Below are positions 15,606 through 26,274 of a DNA stretch of 45,720 nt, piece after piece (positions within the stretch are counted from its first letter, which is position 1; each line of letters begins with the position of its first letter). Location: contig JABDFR010000021.1 in the NCBI GenBank assembly GCA_013286465.1, positions 1 through 45,720 of the forward strand. Direction: 5' to 3'. Under the pieces are notes generated by a model, which had not been told where the DNA came from, ran no database searches, and was given only the letters and a program-made list of their open reading frames with translations. The position numbers and the translations under genes are program-made. This DNA comes from Acidobacteriota bacterium (GTDB taxonomy: Bacteria > Acidobacteriota > Terriglobia > Acidiferrales > UBA7541).

Positions 15606-18266
15606 GTGATTAGCGACGCGATTGCGCGGCTCCGCGCGCTGTTTCGGCGGCGATCCGTCGAGCATGAGCTCGACGATGAGCTGCGTTTTCACTTTGACGC
15701 GCAGGTCGAGAAATTCGTGCGAGCGGGACTTGCGCCGGACGAGGCGCGACGGCGGGCGCGCTTAGAGTTTGGCGGGCTCGAGCAGGTGAAGGAGGAATGC
15801 CGCGAGGCCCGCGGGATCAGCATGGTCGAAACTTTACTTCAGGATATTCGCTACGGCTTGCGGATGCTTTTGAAGAATTGGAAGCTGGCGTCGATCGCCG
15901 CTTTTTCGCTGGCTGTGGCCATGACGCTGGGCGTTGCGGCGCTCGGCATTTTTGATGGAATTTTGCTGCGGCCACCGTTCGCCACCGCGCCTGGACGGTT
16001 GGTTACGATTTATACGGCCACTCCGGCGCACGAGTTCGACGACGTCTCCTACCCTGACTATCAATACTACCGCGACAACAACAGCGCGTTCTCCGGCATC
16101 GCGGCGTTTCCCAATCAAGTTTCGAAAATCCGGCTGGAGCATGGCGGACAGGCTTCGATGGTCACGCTGGAGTCCGCTTCCGATAATTATTTTTCGGTGA
16201 TGGGAATCCGGCCGTATCTCGGCGAGCTTTTTGTGGCCGGCGATGATGACCGGAAAACGGCTTCGACGGTTTTGAGCTATGCGTGCTGGAAGCGTTGGGG
16301 ATCGGATCCCGGGATTATCGGCGAAACCGTGACGGTGAACCGTCACGTGCTCACGATTGTTGGAGTGGCGCCCCAGAAGTTTACCGGGCTCGTTTTTGGT
16401 TTCGGCGCCGACATTCTCATCACGCTGGCGACGAATGCGGAAGTTTTCGGTGCCCCGCAATCGATGAACGATCGCGATGCTCGTTCGCTGATTTTGATCG
16501 GGCGGCTGAAACCGGGCGTTTCGGCGAAAAACGCGGCGGCCGAATTGCGGGCATCATCGTCGCGATTGGCGACTGACTATGCGGGGCCTGACAAGGACCG
16601 AGTGGCTCTCGTGACATCGGCCAGCGTGCTGCCTCCGGACGCGCGTGCGGCTGCCAGTTTGATTTCGGGAGTGCTGATCGCGCTCGTCGTGATGGTGCTG
16701 CTGATCGCATGCGCCAATGTTGCCAATCTGCTGTTGGGGCTGGCCACCGGGCGTCGGCAAGAAATCCTGATTCGCACCGCACTGGGAGCAACGCGCGGGA
16801 GGCTGATCCGCCAGCTTGTGACCGAAAGTGCCATTCTTTGCATTGGCGGCGGAGCGGCCGGATTCTTAGTGGCGAGCGCCGCGCTGCGGAGATTTTCGCA
16901 GTTCGAAACTTCGATGCCCATTCTTGGGAGCCTTAATTTCGCCACCAATTTCTCTGCGGATGGAATGGTTGCGGCCATGACTGTGGGATTGGTTTTGTTG
17001 GCAACCCTCGCAACGGGGCTGACGCCGGCGCTCTATGCTTCGGCGCCGAACGTGGCGGGGGCGTTGAGCGGCGAGGCGGTGGTTGGAGGAACTCGCAAAG
17101 CCGTAATCCGCAATACGCTCGTGGTGATTCAGGTGGCGGTGTGCACTCTGGTGATGGTCGGTGTTGGGCTCTGTTTGCGCAGCCTGCACAATTTGCAGAA
17201 TGTCGATCCTGGCTTCTCGGCGCGCAATCTGGCGGCTGTGCAGATGGATCTGCAGTTCAACGCCATTGCCGAAGCTCAGGGACCTGCAACATACGAGCGG
17301 ATACGTCAGTCGGCAGCGCAGCTTTCCGGTGTGCCATCGTTCTCGATGGCCTCGGAATTTCCGCTGATCGACGAACATTGGCCAACCGACGAAGTGAGCT
17401 TGGCGGATGCGCGCGATGCCGGCTCGGCACCGGCTGCGATCGCCATGAATGTCGTCGATGGCGAATATTTTGCGACGATGGGAATCCCGATTCTTGCCGG
17501 CCGCACTTTTGATGCTTCCGATGCGAAAAATGCGCCGGAAGTGGCGGTGATCAATCACAAGATGGCGGAGATGTATTGGCCCGGCGAAAACGCGATTGGG
17601 AAACGGCTGCGCGTGCAGAATGGCAATCGCGTTGTCACCGTCGCGGGCGTCGTTGCCGACAGCAAGTACAACACCTTGGATGAGCCCGTGCAGCCGGTGA
17701 TTTACTACGCGCTGGCGCAGCACTACCAGCCGAGCCTGATGTTGATTTTGCGCACGGAAGGGAATTCGCGCTTGTGGGTGCAGCCGTTGGCGCAACTCGC
17801 CGCCAGCCTGGGAATGAAACTGGAATTGCCGCCGTTTACGTTGGATGACGTGATGCATTTCGCGCTGTTAGTTCCGCGGCTCATGCTCGGAGTGGTGATC
17901 GCACTTGGGGCACTGGCTTTGATGTTGGCGGTTTTTGGACTTTATGGCGCCGTATTTTATTCGGTGAACGAGCGAAAGAAGGAAATTGGGATCCGCGTGG
18001 CGCTCGGCGCGCAGCCGGCGCATTTGCTCAGTATGTTCCTGCGGCATGCGGCGCTGATTTCGGGATTTGGGGTTTTGGCCGGGCTGCTGTTGGGCATCGG
18101 CGCGACGATCGTGTTCCGTTCGCAATTTTACGGGATCAGCGCGGTGGAGTTGCGCGTGCTCTTGCCGGTTGCGTTCGCGATGGTGCTGCTATCGATGGCC
18201 ATTGCTTATGCGGCGGCGCGTCCGTGGATTAAGGTAAGTCCGATGGATGCAGTCCGTCACGCATGA
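15606..18266 (+). CDS. ADOP-family orphan ABC permease (1)
   Basis: An 886-residue member of the 'acidobacterial duplicated orphan permease' family, a MacB/FtsX-type permease duplicated within one chain with no ATPase in the gene. Layout: a cytoplasmic ADOP N-domain (1-70, HELDDELRFHFDAQVEKFVR and ARRRARLEFGG); a first helix; a periplasmic MacB core; an FtsX three-helix block with [22 protein letters not shown]; a second core; and a second FtsX block with NERKKEIGIRVALGAQP. The GTG start aligns residue for residue with the next gene's ATG start and has GAGG 5 nt upstream. Longer in-frame starts (15531, 15552) run through leader hairpins. Such proteins are thought to act in mechanotransmission or export with a separately encoded ATPase; the substrate is unknown. 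Confidence 0.92.
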   Translation: MISDAIARLRALFRRRSVEHELDDELRFHFDAQVEKFVRAGLAPDEARRRARLEFGGLEQVKEECREARGISMVETLLQDIRYGLRMLLKNWKLASIAAFSLAVAMTLGVAALGIFDGILLRPPFATAPGRLVTIYTATPAHEFDDVSYPDYQYYRDNNSAFSGIAAFPNQVSKIRLEHGGQASMVTLESASDNYFSVMGIRPYLGELFVAGDDDRKTASTVLSYACWKRWGSDPGIIGETVTVNRHVLTIVGVAPQKFTGLVFGFGADILITLATNAEVFGAPQSMNDRDARSLILIGRLKPGVSAKNAAAELRASSSRLATDYAGPDKDRVALVTSASVLPPDARAAASLISGVLIALVVMVLLIACANVANLLLGLATGRRQEILIRTALGATRGRLIRQLVTESAILCIGGGAAGFLVASAALRRFSQFETSMPILGSLNFATNFSADGMVAAMTVGLVLLATLATGLTPALYASAPNVAGALSGEAVVGGTRKAVIRNTLVVIQVAVCTLVMVGVGLCLRSLHNLQNVDPGFSARNLAAVQMDLQFNAIAEAQGPATYERIRQSAAQLSGVPSFSMASEFPLIDEHWPTDEVSLADARDAGSAPAAIAMNVVDGEYFATMGIPILAGRTFDASDAKNAPEVAVINHKMAEMYWPGENAIGKRLRVQNGNRVVTVAGVVADSKYNTLDEPVQPVIYYALAQHYQPSLMLILRTEGNSRLWVQPLAQLAASLGMKLELPPFTLDDVMHFALLVPRLMLGVVIALGALALMLAVFGLYGAVFYSVNERKKEIGIRVALGAQPAHLLSMFLRHAALISGFGVLAGLLLGIGATIVFRSQFYGISAVELRVLLPVAFAMVLLSMAIAYAAARPWIKVSPMDAVRHA

Positions 18267-18305
18267 GAATTATTCGACCGGCGGGCTCCGCACGGGTACC
18301 GCGCA

Positions 18306-20969
18306 ATGCTTAGCGAGATTTTGGTCCGTGTGCGTGCGTTATTGCGCCGCAGCGCCGTCGAAAATGAACTCGACGATGAATTGCAATATCATTTCGACGA
18401 GCAGGTAAAGAAATTTATGCAGTCCGGATTGCCGATTGCAGAAGCGCGGCGTCGCGCGCGACTGACAGTTGGCGGCGCGGACCAGATTAAAGAAGAATGT
18501 CGCGAGGCGCGCGGCGTGCACTTTGTCGAAATTCTGGCGCAAGACATTCGCTTCGGTCTGCGCCAACTGCGCAAATCTCCCGGCTTCGCGTTCATCGCAA
18601 TTCTCACACTGGCGCTCGGCATCGGCGCGAACACTGCGATTTTCAGCGTGGTGCAGGGCGTGTTGTTGTCGCCGCTGCCATATTCGCAGCCGGAACGATT
18701 GGTGATGGTGTGGGAAAGCAATCCGCGATTTCCTCACGTGTGGACCTCCTATCTGAATTTCCGCGATCGGCAGCGCGAAGCGCGATCGTTCGAGCGCATG
18801 GCTGCGTTTAGCACCTGGCAGGGCTTCGATCTGACCACTCCCGGGACTCCTGAACATCTCGAGGGCAAGCAAATATCTGCGGGGTTTTTTGCGACTTTGG
18901 GAACTCATCTGGCGCAGGGCAGGGAATTTACGGCGGAGGAAGACGTCTCGGGCGGGGCGCCTGTGGTGATTATCAGCGATCGATTGTGGCGAAACCGTTT
19001 TGGCGGGAAGGCTGACGCGCTGGGCAAATCGGTGACTTTGAACGGAGTGGATTACGCGGTTGTCGGAGTGGCGCCGGACGGATTTCGTTTTGAAGGCGAT
19101 GCGGATGTTTTTACGCCATTGGGGCAGGGCGAGGCGGTGATTCTCAATAACCGCGGCAGTCACGAACTTTATTCGATCGCGCGGCTGGCTCCGGGCGTGA
19201 CGATCTCGCAGGCGGACGCGGAGCTGCGGACGATCCAGGATTATTTGGATCGGCTGTATCCCGAAGCGAATCGGGATTTGGGAACGGACGTGACTCCGCT
19301 GAAGCAGGAAATTGTCGGCGACGTGAGTGGGACTTTGCTGATGTTGCTGGGAGCGGTGGGATTGGTTCTGCTGATCGCGTGTGCCAACGTGGCGAATCTT
19401 CTGCTTGCGCGGGCCGCCGGCCGGAAGCGCGAATTTGCAATTCGCTCGGCGCTGGGAGCGAATCGCGCACGGTTGGTGCGGCAGTTGCTGACGGAGAGCT
19501 TGCTGCTTTCGCTTGCGGGCGGCCTGCTGGGAGTGTTGATTGCTTATTGGGGCATCGGGCCAATAATTGCGGTGGTGCCGGGAAATTTGCCGCGGAGTGA
19601 GAATATCGCGGTGAATGGCGCGGTGCTGTTATTTACGTTCGGTGTGTCGATTGTAGTTGGAATTTTGTTTGGACTCGTGCCGGCGTTGAGAGCTTGGGGC
19701 GCTGATCTGCAAGGCTCGTTAAAAGAGGGAGGCCGCGGGGCGACTGGCGTTCATCAACGGGCGCAGAGCAGCTTGGTGATTGTCCAGATGGCGCTGACTT
19801 TGGTGCTGCTTGTCGGTGCAGGCTTGTTGTTTCGAACCATTCGCGATTTGTGGGACGTGAATCCCGGCTTCGATACGCAGCACCTGGTTTCATTCAAAGT
19901 TGGTGTTTCGTCCTCGCTGACCAAGACCCCTGCGAGCACTCGAATCGCTTGCCAACAATTAATCGAGCGCGTTCGAAAGATTCCCGGCGTGCAGGCGGCG
20001 GATTTTGCCAATCCGCTGCCGCTGAGCGGCGAGGGTGGATTCTTGCCGTTCTGGATTGGCTCGCAGGCACCGGTTTCGCTTCAAGCGGCACCACGGCTGG
20101 CCATGTTTCTGACGGGTCCGGACTATCTTCGAACTATGGGAATACCGCTACTGCGCGGGCGTTTTTTCACTCTGCAGGACACGACGAAGTCGCCGTGCGT
20201 GGTGACGATCGACAACGTTTTTGCGGAGAAATATTTTTCGGGCAGCGATCCGATTGGCCAGACGCTGAGCGCGGGATTTGCTCCCGTCGGTCCGTGCGAG
20301 ATCGTAGGCGTAGTGGGCCACGTGAAACTCATCGCGCTGAACGATGCCGCGATGCCGGTCCAGAATCAGGCCTACCTCCCGCTGTATCAGGATCCCGATC
20401 CGTGGGTGGCCACAGGATATCCCTACTCGACGGTGGTTGTGCGCACTCCGCTTGAACTCGCCAGTGCCTTGCTGGAAATCCGCAAGGCGGTGAACGCGGC
20501 CGGTAGCGATCAGCCGGTTTACAAAATTCGAACCATGCAAGAGCTCGCGTCGGAATCGATGGCGACGCAGCGGTTTCCGATGATGCTGCTTGGCACGTTT
20601 GCCGGTTTGGCGCTGCTGCTGGCTTCGGTGGGAATTTATGGAGTGATTTCGTATTCGGTGGCGCAGCGCACGCACGAAATAGGAATCCGCATGGCGCTCG
20701 GCGCAAACAAACTGGAAATTTTTCGGACGATTATTGGGAATGGACTGCGGCTGGCACTCGCCGGACTGGGGATCGGGATCGCCGCGGCACTCATTCTCAC
20801 GCGAACGCAGTCAGGATTTTCGCAGCTACTGTACGGAGTAAACGCAAACGATCCGGCGACATTCGTTGGCGTGTCGGTGCTGTTGGCCGTTGTGGCGGCA
20901 CTGGCGTGTTACATTCCCGCGCGCCGCGCGGCGAAGGTCGATCCCATGGTGGCTCTGCGTTACGAGTGA
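18306..20969 (+). CDS. ADOP-family orphan ABC permease (2)
   Basis: An 887-residue tandem paralogue of the preceding gene, 39 bases downstream, probably in the same operon. It has an N-domain with [20 protein letters not shown]. Residues 93-113 form the first membrane helix ([20 protein letters not shown]). The first FtsX block has [20 protein letters not shown] (near 355), followed by a second MacB-type core from about 487 and a final FtsX block with [20 protein letters not shown] (near 790). It ends in the typical [16 protein letters not shown]. No ATP-binding protein is adjacent; the nearest ABC ATPase in the window is about 17 kb away and belongs to another operon. A strong terminator follows. 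Confidence 0.93.
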   Translation: MLSEILVRVRALLRRSAVENELDDELQYHFDEQVKKFMQSGLPIAEARRRARLTVGGADQIKEECREARGVHFVEILAQDIRFGLRQLRKSPGFAFIAILTLALGIGANTAIFSVVQGVLLSPLPYSQPERLVMVWESNPRFPHVWTSYLNFRDRQREARSFERMAAFSTWQGFDLTTPGTPEHLEGKQISAGFFATLGTHLAQGREFTAEEDVSGGAPVVIISDRLWRNRFGGKADALGKSVTLNGVDYAVVGVAPDGFRFEGDADVFTPLGQGEAVILNNRGSHELYSIARLAPGVTISQADAELRTIQDYLDRLYPEANRDLGTDVTPLKQEIVGDVSGTLLMLLGAVGLVLLIACANVANLLLARAAGRKREFAIRSALGANRARLVRQLLTESLLLSLAGGLLGVLIAYWGIGPIIAVVPGNLPRSENIAVNGAVLLFTFGVSIVVGILFGLVPALRAWGADLQGSLKEGGRGATGVHQRAQSSLVIVQMALTLVLLVGAGLLFRTIRDLWDVNPGFDTQHLVSFKVGVSSSLTKTPASTRIACQQLIERVRKIPGVQAADFANPLPLSGEGGFLPFWIGSQAPVSLQAAPRLAMFLTGPDYLRTMGIPLLRGRFFTLQDTTKSPCVVTIDNVFAEKYFSGSDPIGQTLSAGFAPVGPCEIVGVVGHVKLIALNDAAMPVQNQAYLPLYQDPDPWVATGYPYSTVVVRTPLELASALLEIRKAVNAAGSDQPVYKIRTMQELASESMATQRFPMMLLGTFAGLALLLASVGIYGVISYSVAQRTHEIGIRMALGANKLEIFRTIIGNGLRLALAGLGIGIAAALILTRTQSGFSQLLYGVNANDPATFVGVSVLLAVVAALACYIPARRAAKVDPMVALRYE

Positions 20970-21042
20970 AGAGAATTAGTGCGATGCATCGATAAGCGCA
21001 TCATTCTCCGTTCAGACGGCTGCGGTCGCTTGCGAATAATGT

Positions 21043-21092
21043 TGCCGAACCGTCGGGATTTGCGAATTCCCGGCGGTTCGGCAGTTTTGATT
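21043..21092 (+). terminator. intrinsic terminator after the ADOP pair
   Basis: A 16-bp stem with one G-U pair: TGCCGAACCGTCGGGA (21043-21058) and TCCCGGCGGTTCGGCA (21068-21083), followed by GTTTTGATTT. Confidence 0.85.
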
Positions 21093-21110
21093 TCGCTTAA
21101 TTTGTGATTG

Positions 21111-22208
21111 CTAGCGCGTTACGAGTTGGCGCGCGTCGTGCTCCTCGTGCTTTGGCTTGCCTGATGCTCCTTTTGTGAAATCTAGGACTACGCGGCCGTT
21201 TACTTGGCCTTTCTTTAGGCGCGTGAAGACTTCGTTGATCGAAGATAGCGGCAGCGTCTCGATCGTGGCTTTTACTTTGCCTTCGGCCGCGAAGCTTAGC
21301 GCTTCTTCCAAATCGAGGCGCGTTCCTACAATCGATCCGCGAATTGTGTAGCCATTCAGCACTACATCGAAAATTGAAACTGGGAAATCGCCTGGCGGCA
21401 ATCCGTTTAACACGCAAGTTCCGCCGCGGCGCAGCATGCCTACGGCTTGCTTGAACGCGATTGGGGAGACGGCGGTTACCAGGACGCCGTGCGCGCCGCC
21501 GATTTGCTTTTGGATTTCTTTTGCTGGGTCTTGGGTTTTGGCGTCGATGGTGATTTCTGCGCCTAGTTTGCGGGCTAGGGTCATTTTTTCTGGGCCTAGA
21601 TCTACTGCGGCTACGTGCAGGCCCATGGCTTTGGCGTATTGGATGGCCACATGGCCGAGGCCGCCTGCGCCGGAAATTACTACCCACTCGCCGGGCTTGG
21701 CTTGCGTTTGCTTCAGGCCTTTGTACGTGGTGACGCCGGCGCAGAGGATGGGGGCGGCGTCGATGAAGGAAAGATTTTTCGGGATGCGGCCCAGGTAATC
21801 GGCTTGGCCTAGAGCGTATTGGGCGAAGCTGCCGTCTACGGAATAGCCGGAATTTTTTTGCTCGAGGCAGAGAGTTTCCCAGCCGGCTAGGCAGAAATCG
21901 CAGTGGCCGCAGGCGCTGTGGAGCCAGGCTATGCCTACGCGATCGCCTTCCTTGAGATGGGTTACGCCGGGGCCGAGGGCTGCTACTACGCCTGCGCCTT
22001 CATGGCCGGGGACGAAGGGGAGTGAAGGTTTGATGGGCCAGTCGCCGTCGACGGCGTGGAGATCGGTGTGGCAGACGCCGCTGGCGATTACTTCTACCAG
22101 GGCTTGTCCGGGGCCGGGGGTTGGGACTGGGACTTCACGGATTACTAGCGGGGCGCCGAACTTTTCGACTACCGCGGCTTGCATGGTTTTCTTTGGGATT
22201 GATGACAT
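21111..22208 (-). CDS. zinc-dependent alcohol dehydrogenase
   Basis: A 365-residue medium-chain dehydrogenase/reductase of the AdhP/AdhA type, oxidising primary alcohols or reducing aldehydes with NAD(H) in the cytoplasm. Catalytic zinc ligands are C46 (GVCHTD), H69-E70 (GHEGAG) and C156; structural zinc is held by C100, C103, C106 and C114. The nucleotide loop is GAGGLG (180-185), and VDLG follows beta-2, with Asp favouring NAD. The C-terminus carries an extra basic/His tail ([13 protein letters not shown]) beyond the usual end. The start is supported by AAGGAG 6 nt upstream. Upstream lie two CRP-like operators, so control by a CRP/FNR-family regulator is likely. No pathway partner is adjacent. 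Confidence 0.93.
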   Translation of the reverse strand: MSSIPKKTMQAAVVEKFGAPLVIREVPVPTPGPGQALVEVIASGVCHTDLHAVDGDWPIKPSLPFVPGHEGAGVVAALGPGVTHLKEGDRVGIAWLHSACGHCDFCLAGWETLCLEQKNSGYSVDGSFAQYALGQADYLGRIPKNLSFIDAAPILCAGVTTYKGLKQTQAKPGEWVVISGAGGLGHVAIQYAKAMGLHVAAVDLGPEKMTLARKLGAEITIDAKTQDPAKEIQKQIGGAHGVLVTAVSPIAFKQAVGMLRRGGTCVLNGLPPGDFPVSIFDVVLNGYTIRGSIVGTRLDLEEALSFAAEGKVKATIETLPLSSINEVFTRLKKGQVNGRVVLDFTKGASGKPKHEEHDARQLVTR

Positions 22209-22265
22209 CGTGGCTCCTTTTCGGTCTTGCGAGGATTAGGTTAGTGCCGTGCGCAGGGGCTCGTA

Positions 22266-22281
22266 TGTGATATCGGTCACT
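22266..22281. promoter_or_regulatory. CRP-like operator, proximal
   Basis: TGTGA-TATCGG-TCACT, one mismatch to the TGTGA-N6-TCACA consensus. Its centre lies about 65 bases upstream of the adh start codon. Confidence 0.65.
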
Positions 22282-22286
22282 TCGGC

Positions 22287-22304
22287 GTGTGACTTGAATC
22301 ACAC
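22287..22304. promoter_or_regulatory. CRP-like operator, distal
   Basis: GTGTGA-CTTGAA-TCACAC, a perfect match to the CRP core with one extra symmetric base on each side. It is centred 22 bases (two helical turns) upstream of the proximal site. Confidence 0.7.
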
Positions 22305-22440
22305 CGGATGCGTTGGCGGAAGTGCAGATAAAGATTAAGAGATTTCAAATTTGAAATTTCAGATTTGAGATGGAACTGTTTACATCGTTCTTATTTGGTG
22401 CGCGTGGGAGGGGCGAAAAACTTGGGATCGGCGCACACGG

Positions 22441-22490
22441 AGGCCGATGGGCCACATTTTCTCGGCGAGTTAGATGGCGGGCGCCCCTAC
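22441..22490 (+). repeat. dispersed repeat, copy 8 (partly deleted)
   Basis: AGGCCGATGGGCCACATTTT, then CTCGGCGAGTTAGATGGCGG and GCGCCCCTAC. Its left flank (GGTGCGCGTGGG...) and right flank (GCAAATGC) also echo the long copies. Confidence 0.65.
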
Positions 22491-22503
22491 GAAGACGACC
22501 GCA

Positions 22504-22541
22504 AATGCAAAAACCCCACGCGCGTTTTCGGCGCGTGGGGT
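22504..22541 (-). terminator. intrinsic terminator of the 63-residue-protein gene
   Basis: An 11-bp stem, ACCCCACGCGC (22513-22523) and GCGCGTGGGGT (22531-22541), loop 7. On the minus strand it is followed by TTTTTGCATTTGC. Confidence 0.85.
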
Positions 22542-22594
22542 GCCTAGTTCGGCGATTCGAACATGCGGCGCTTACGCCCGCCGCTACGAAGTGC

Positions 22595-22786
22595 TTAGAC
22601 TTCGGAATCTATTTCTAGTGGAATCGGGGGCAAATCGTCGAAGGAATGGTCGCGCGAGATTTCTACCTCGCGGGCCGGACCGTCTTTGGCTTCTAGTTTC
22701 TTTTCGGCGCGGCGCTCGGCTTTCATGCGCGCTTTTTCTTGGCGCTTCATTTCTTTTTGGCGTTTCTGGAAGGTGATTCTGGCCAT
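22595..22786 (-). CDS. small basic conserved protein
   Basis: A 63-residue protein, MARITFQKRQKEMKRQEKAR onward, almost entirely charged helix (KRQEKARMKAERRAEKKLEAK) ending in an acidic, proline-containing tail. I recognise the N-terminus as a small family widespread in Acidobacteria and some Deltaproteobacteria; its function is unknown. AAGGAG sits 6 nt before the second ATG (22786), so that start is preferred over the first ATG (22792), which would touch the SD. It lies downstream of the RRM and rpoD genes on the same strand and ends in a strong terminator. RNA or ribosome association is inference from charge and neighbours. Confidence 0.75.
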   Translation of the reverse strand: MARITFQKRQKEMKRQEKARMKAERRAEKKLEAKDGPAREVEISRDHSFDDLPPIPLEIDSEV

Positions 22787-22905
22787 AAACATCTCCTTGA
22801 ATTGGATTCAGGCAATCGGGGCGTGCGAGTCACGATTGCGCTTGGGCGGAGAGAGCGCCCGTCGGTGAATGTTGCTATTGCTCTAGCTTTCGAAAGTGGT
22901 GATGC

Positions 22906-23367
22906 TTACCAGCGGGGCTCGCGCGGCTGGCGCGGAGCTTCGCGGTAGTCTTCGTTGGAGAAACGGTCGCGGCTCTGACCACCGCCGCCGCGATTGCCGC
23001 CGCCGCTGTTGCCGCGGGGCGGACCGTTGCGTCCGGCGCCGGGGCCGCTGCGTCCTGCACCTGGGCCGCTGCTGCTGCGATTGAAACTGGGGCGCCCGCC
23101 TGCGCCGGGTGCGCCGCGTTCTGGACGCGGGGTGGCTTCGTTGACTCGAAGTGCTCGGCCGTTTACTTCCTTGCCGTTCAAGTCGGTCATGGCTTTTGTG
23201 GCTTCGGCGTCATTGGCCATTTCCACGAAAGCGAAGCCGCGGGCCTGGCCGGTTTCGCGATCGGTGGCGATATGGACGCGCGAGACTTGGCCGAATGTGG
23301 CGAACATATTGCGGAGATCGCCTTCGGTGGTTTGAAAACTTAAATTCCCTACGAACAGATTCTTCAT
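22906..23367 (-). CDS. RRM-type RNA-binding protein
   Basis: A 153-residue protein: one RNA-recognition motif (1-82) plus a disordered Gly/Arg/Pro-rich tail. RNP2 is LFVGNL and RNP1 is RGFAFVEM, with the RNA-contacting aromatics present. The tail (many GPGAGR, GGGNRGGGG segments) resembles the glycine-rich proteins of cyanobacteria and the bacterial single-RRM family, which bind RNA non-specifically and often respond to cold. AGGAG is 7 nt from the second ATG, giving MKNLFVGN as the N-terminus. It lies 66 bases downstream of rpoD and near a cold-shock gene, so a role in RNA handling under cold or stress is plausible but not shown. Confidence 0.9.
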   Translation of the reverse strand: MKNLFVGNLSFQTTEGDLRNMFATFGQVSRVHIATDRETGQARGFAFVEMANDAEATKAMTDLNGKEVNGRALRVNEATPRPERGAPGAGGRPSFNRSSSGPGAGRSGPGAGRNGPPRGNSGGGNRGGGGQSRDRFSNEDYREAPRQPREPRW

Positions 23368-23433
23368 TGCCATTCTCCTGAGATTTTAAATCCTAGTTCG
23401 GGGCCCGTTGCGAGCGTAAGTGCCGCCCGGATT

Positions 23434-25149
<1,716 letters not shown>

Positions 25150-25199
25150 GGGTTTCTCCGCTCCGTCCCAAGATTAACTTCGTTGGAGCAAGTCGGAAT

Positions 25200-25520
25200 C
25201 TAATCGTCCCGGCGTGGTTGAAAGCTGCGCAGAGGCTTCTGTTTGCGTGCGTCGTGATACTCAAGCATCTCTGCGTCCGTAATCGAAAAATGGTTTGTCG
25301 GAGGATGATTCGCAAAGCTAGCCAACTCGCGACGTAATCTTAATGAGCAAATATCCGGTGCATCCTGATAGCGCGCGCGGTGAGCCACAAAAGCTTCATT
25401 GAAAATGGTCAGCGTGTAATCGAGCGGTTCGCAGGAAATTTCGCGAACGGTAAAAGCATATTCTCGAGCGTTGTTTTTGTCTTCGAAGCCGACGTACTGG
25501 ACGATTACTTGATCACTCAA
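25200..25520 (-). CDS. conserved small protein of unknown function next to rpoD
   Basis: A 106-residue protein. The chosen start is TTG (LSDQVIVQYVGFED) with ACAGG about 6 nt upstream. The frame is open to an ATG at 25652, but that extension runs through the csp terminator and is not protein-like. The body (YAFTVREISCEPLDYTLTIF, NEAFVAHRARYQDAPDICSL) looks like a compact alpha/beta protein, and I recall related acidobacterial proteins with RYQDAPD and RLRxELE motifs. There is no signal peptide or membrane helix. Lying 50 bases upstream of rpoD, it may be cotranscribed with it. Function unknown. Confidence 0.7.
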   Translation of the reverse strand: MSDQVIVQYVGFEDKNNAREYAFTVREISCEPLDYTLTIFNEAFVAHRARYQDAPDICSLRLRRELASFANHPPTNHFSITDAEMLEYHDARKQKPLRSFQPRRDD

Positions 25521-25610
25521 ATCGCACCTGTCAGTGGGTTCCCGCTTGCCCGCATATCCATTGTGACACGGAATGAGTTCAGATGGGGCTGCAAAAGGCT
25601 GAAAACAGAC

Positions 25611-25647
25611 GAAAAAAGGGCGGGCCGGATCAAAATCCGGCCCGCCC
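25611..25647 (-). terminator. intrinsic terminator of csp
   Basis: A perfect 13-bp stem, GGGCGGGCCGGAT (25618-25630) and ATCCGGCCCGCCC (25635-25647), loop CAAA. On the minus strand it is followed by TTTTTTC. It lies 8 bases after the csp stop. Confidence 0.93.
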
Positions 25648-25655
25648 CCCATGGA

Positions 25656-25859
25656 CTAGAGGCTAGTCACGTTCGACGCTTGGAGGCCCTTCGGACCGGT
25701 GGTCACTTCGAACTCGACCGCCTGGCCTTCGTTCAGCGACTTGTAACCATCCGCTTGGATGGCCGAGAAATGGACGAAAACATCTTCGCCACTCTGGCGC
25801 TGAATGAAACCAAAGCCTTTACCTGCGTTGAACCACTTAACTGTTCCTTGTTCTTTCAC
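25656..25859 (-). CDS. cold-shock protein, CspA family
   Basis: A 67-residue single cold-shock domain that binds single-stranded RNA and DNA and acts as an RNA chaperone. It begins [15 protein letters not shown] (RNP1 KGFGFI) and has DVFVHF (RNP2), then [20 protein letters not shown]. The start codon is GTG with AAGAAGG 6 nt upstream. Upstream is a leader with a terminator-like hairpin (25917-25945). Downstream is a strong terminator, so it is probably monocistronic. Whether it is cold-induced or constitutive cannot be told from the coding sequence. Confidence 0.96.
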   Translation of the reverse strand: MKEQGTVKWFNAGKGFGFIQRQSGEDVFVHFSAIQADGYKSLNEGQAVEFEVTTGPKGLQASNVTSL

Positions 25860-25916
25860 GTATAACCTTCTTTATTTGAGCTATTTGGTGCTTGTTTCCG
25901 CCTCCAGCCGTAAATG

Positions 25917-25945
25917 AAAAAAGGCCGCAAGTGGTGCTTGCAGCC
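25917..25945 (-). terminator. terminator-like hairpin in front of csp (attenuator or upstream terminator)
   Basis: On the minus strand, GGCTGCAAG (25945-25937), loop CACCA, CTTGCGGCC (25931-25923, one G-U), then TTTTTT. Only about 57 bases separate the U-run from the csp start codon. It is either the distal terminator of the chemoreceptor operon or a leader attenuator of csp. Confidence 0.6.
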
Positions 25946-26274
25946 CCTTCAAATGTATCTAAAGGTTTTACAAGAGCAACAAACGCAAGTGCATAGTAGC
26001 ACAGAAGGGTGCGGAAAGATATGGGAAATTTATTATGGGATTTTGAGGGGAGGCGCGAGCGAGGGGCTAGTATAACACATTGCGGCTCTTGGGTTTACAG
26101 TACCGCCGGCGTCTCTGCCGGCGCCTTTGTGCCAACCCACCGGCAAGCCGCCCACATGTCCCAATCCCGACCGAGTCCCGTAGCGCTGGCGTCCCGCCGG
26201 CATCTTACGAAGCTAGAAGATAAGGGTAGCAAAAGCCCGAACTGACAGCCGACGCGACCAACCCTGCAGAGGAC
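25946..26274. other. intergenic region between chemoreceptor gene and csp
   Basis: An AT-rich stretch near 25951-25990 contains minus-strand hexamers resembling a promoter (TTGCTC, 16-nt spacer, TACATT). This would place the csp transcript start right before the terminator-like hairpin. At 26104-26123 an inverted repeat CGCCGGC-GTCTCT-GCCGGCG occurs, of a kind that looks like another dispersed repeat class. No gene was recognised; the 78-codon ORF at 26009 has no ribosome-binding site or homology I can name. Confidence 0.45.

Noticed and set aside
14439-15692. 417-codon open frame on the minus strand
   Set aside because: Antisense of the secreted protein gene, which has a signal peptide and family-like features.
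22342-22357. Perfect palindrome ATTTCAAATTTGAAAT upstream of adh
   Set aside because: AT-rich low-complexity symmetry, too far from the start and not resembling a known operator; not enough to call.
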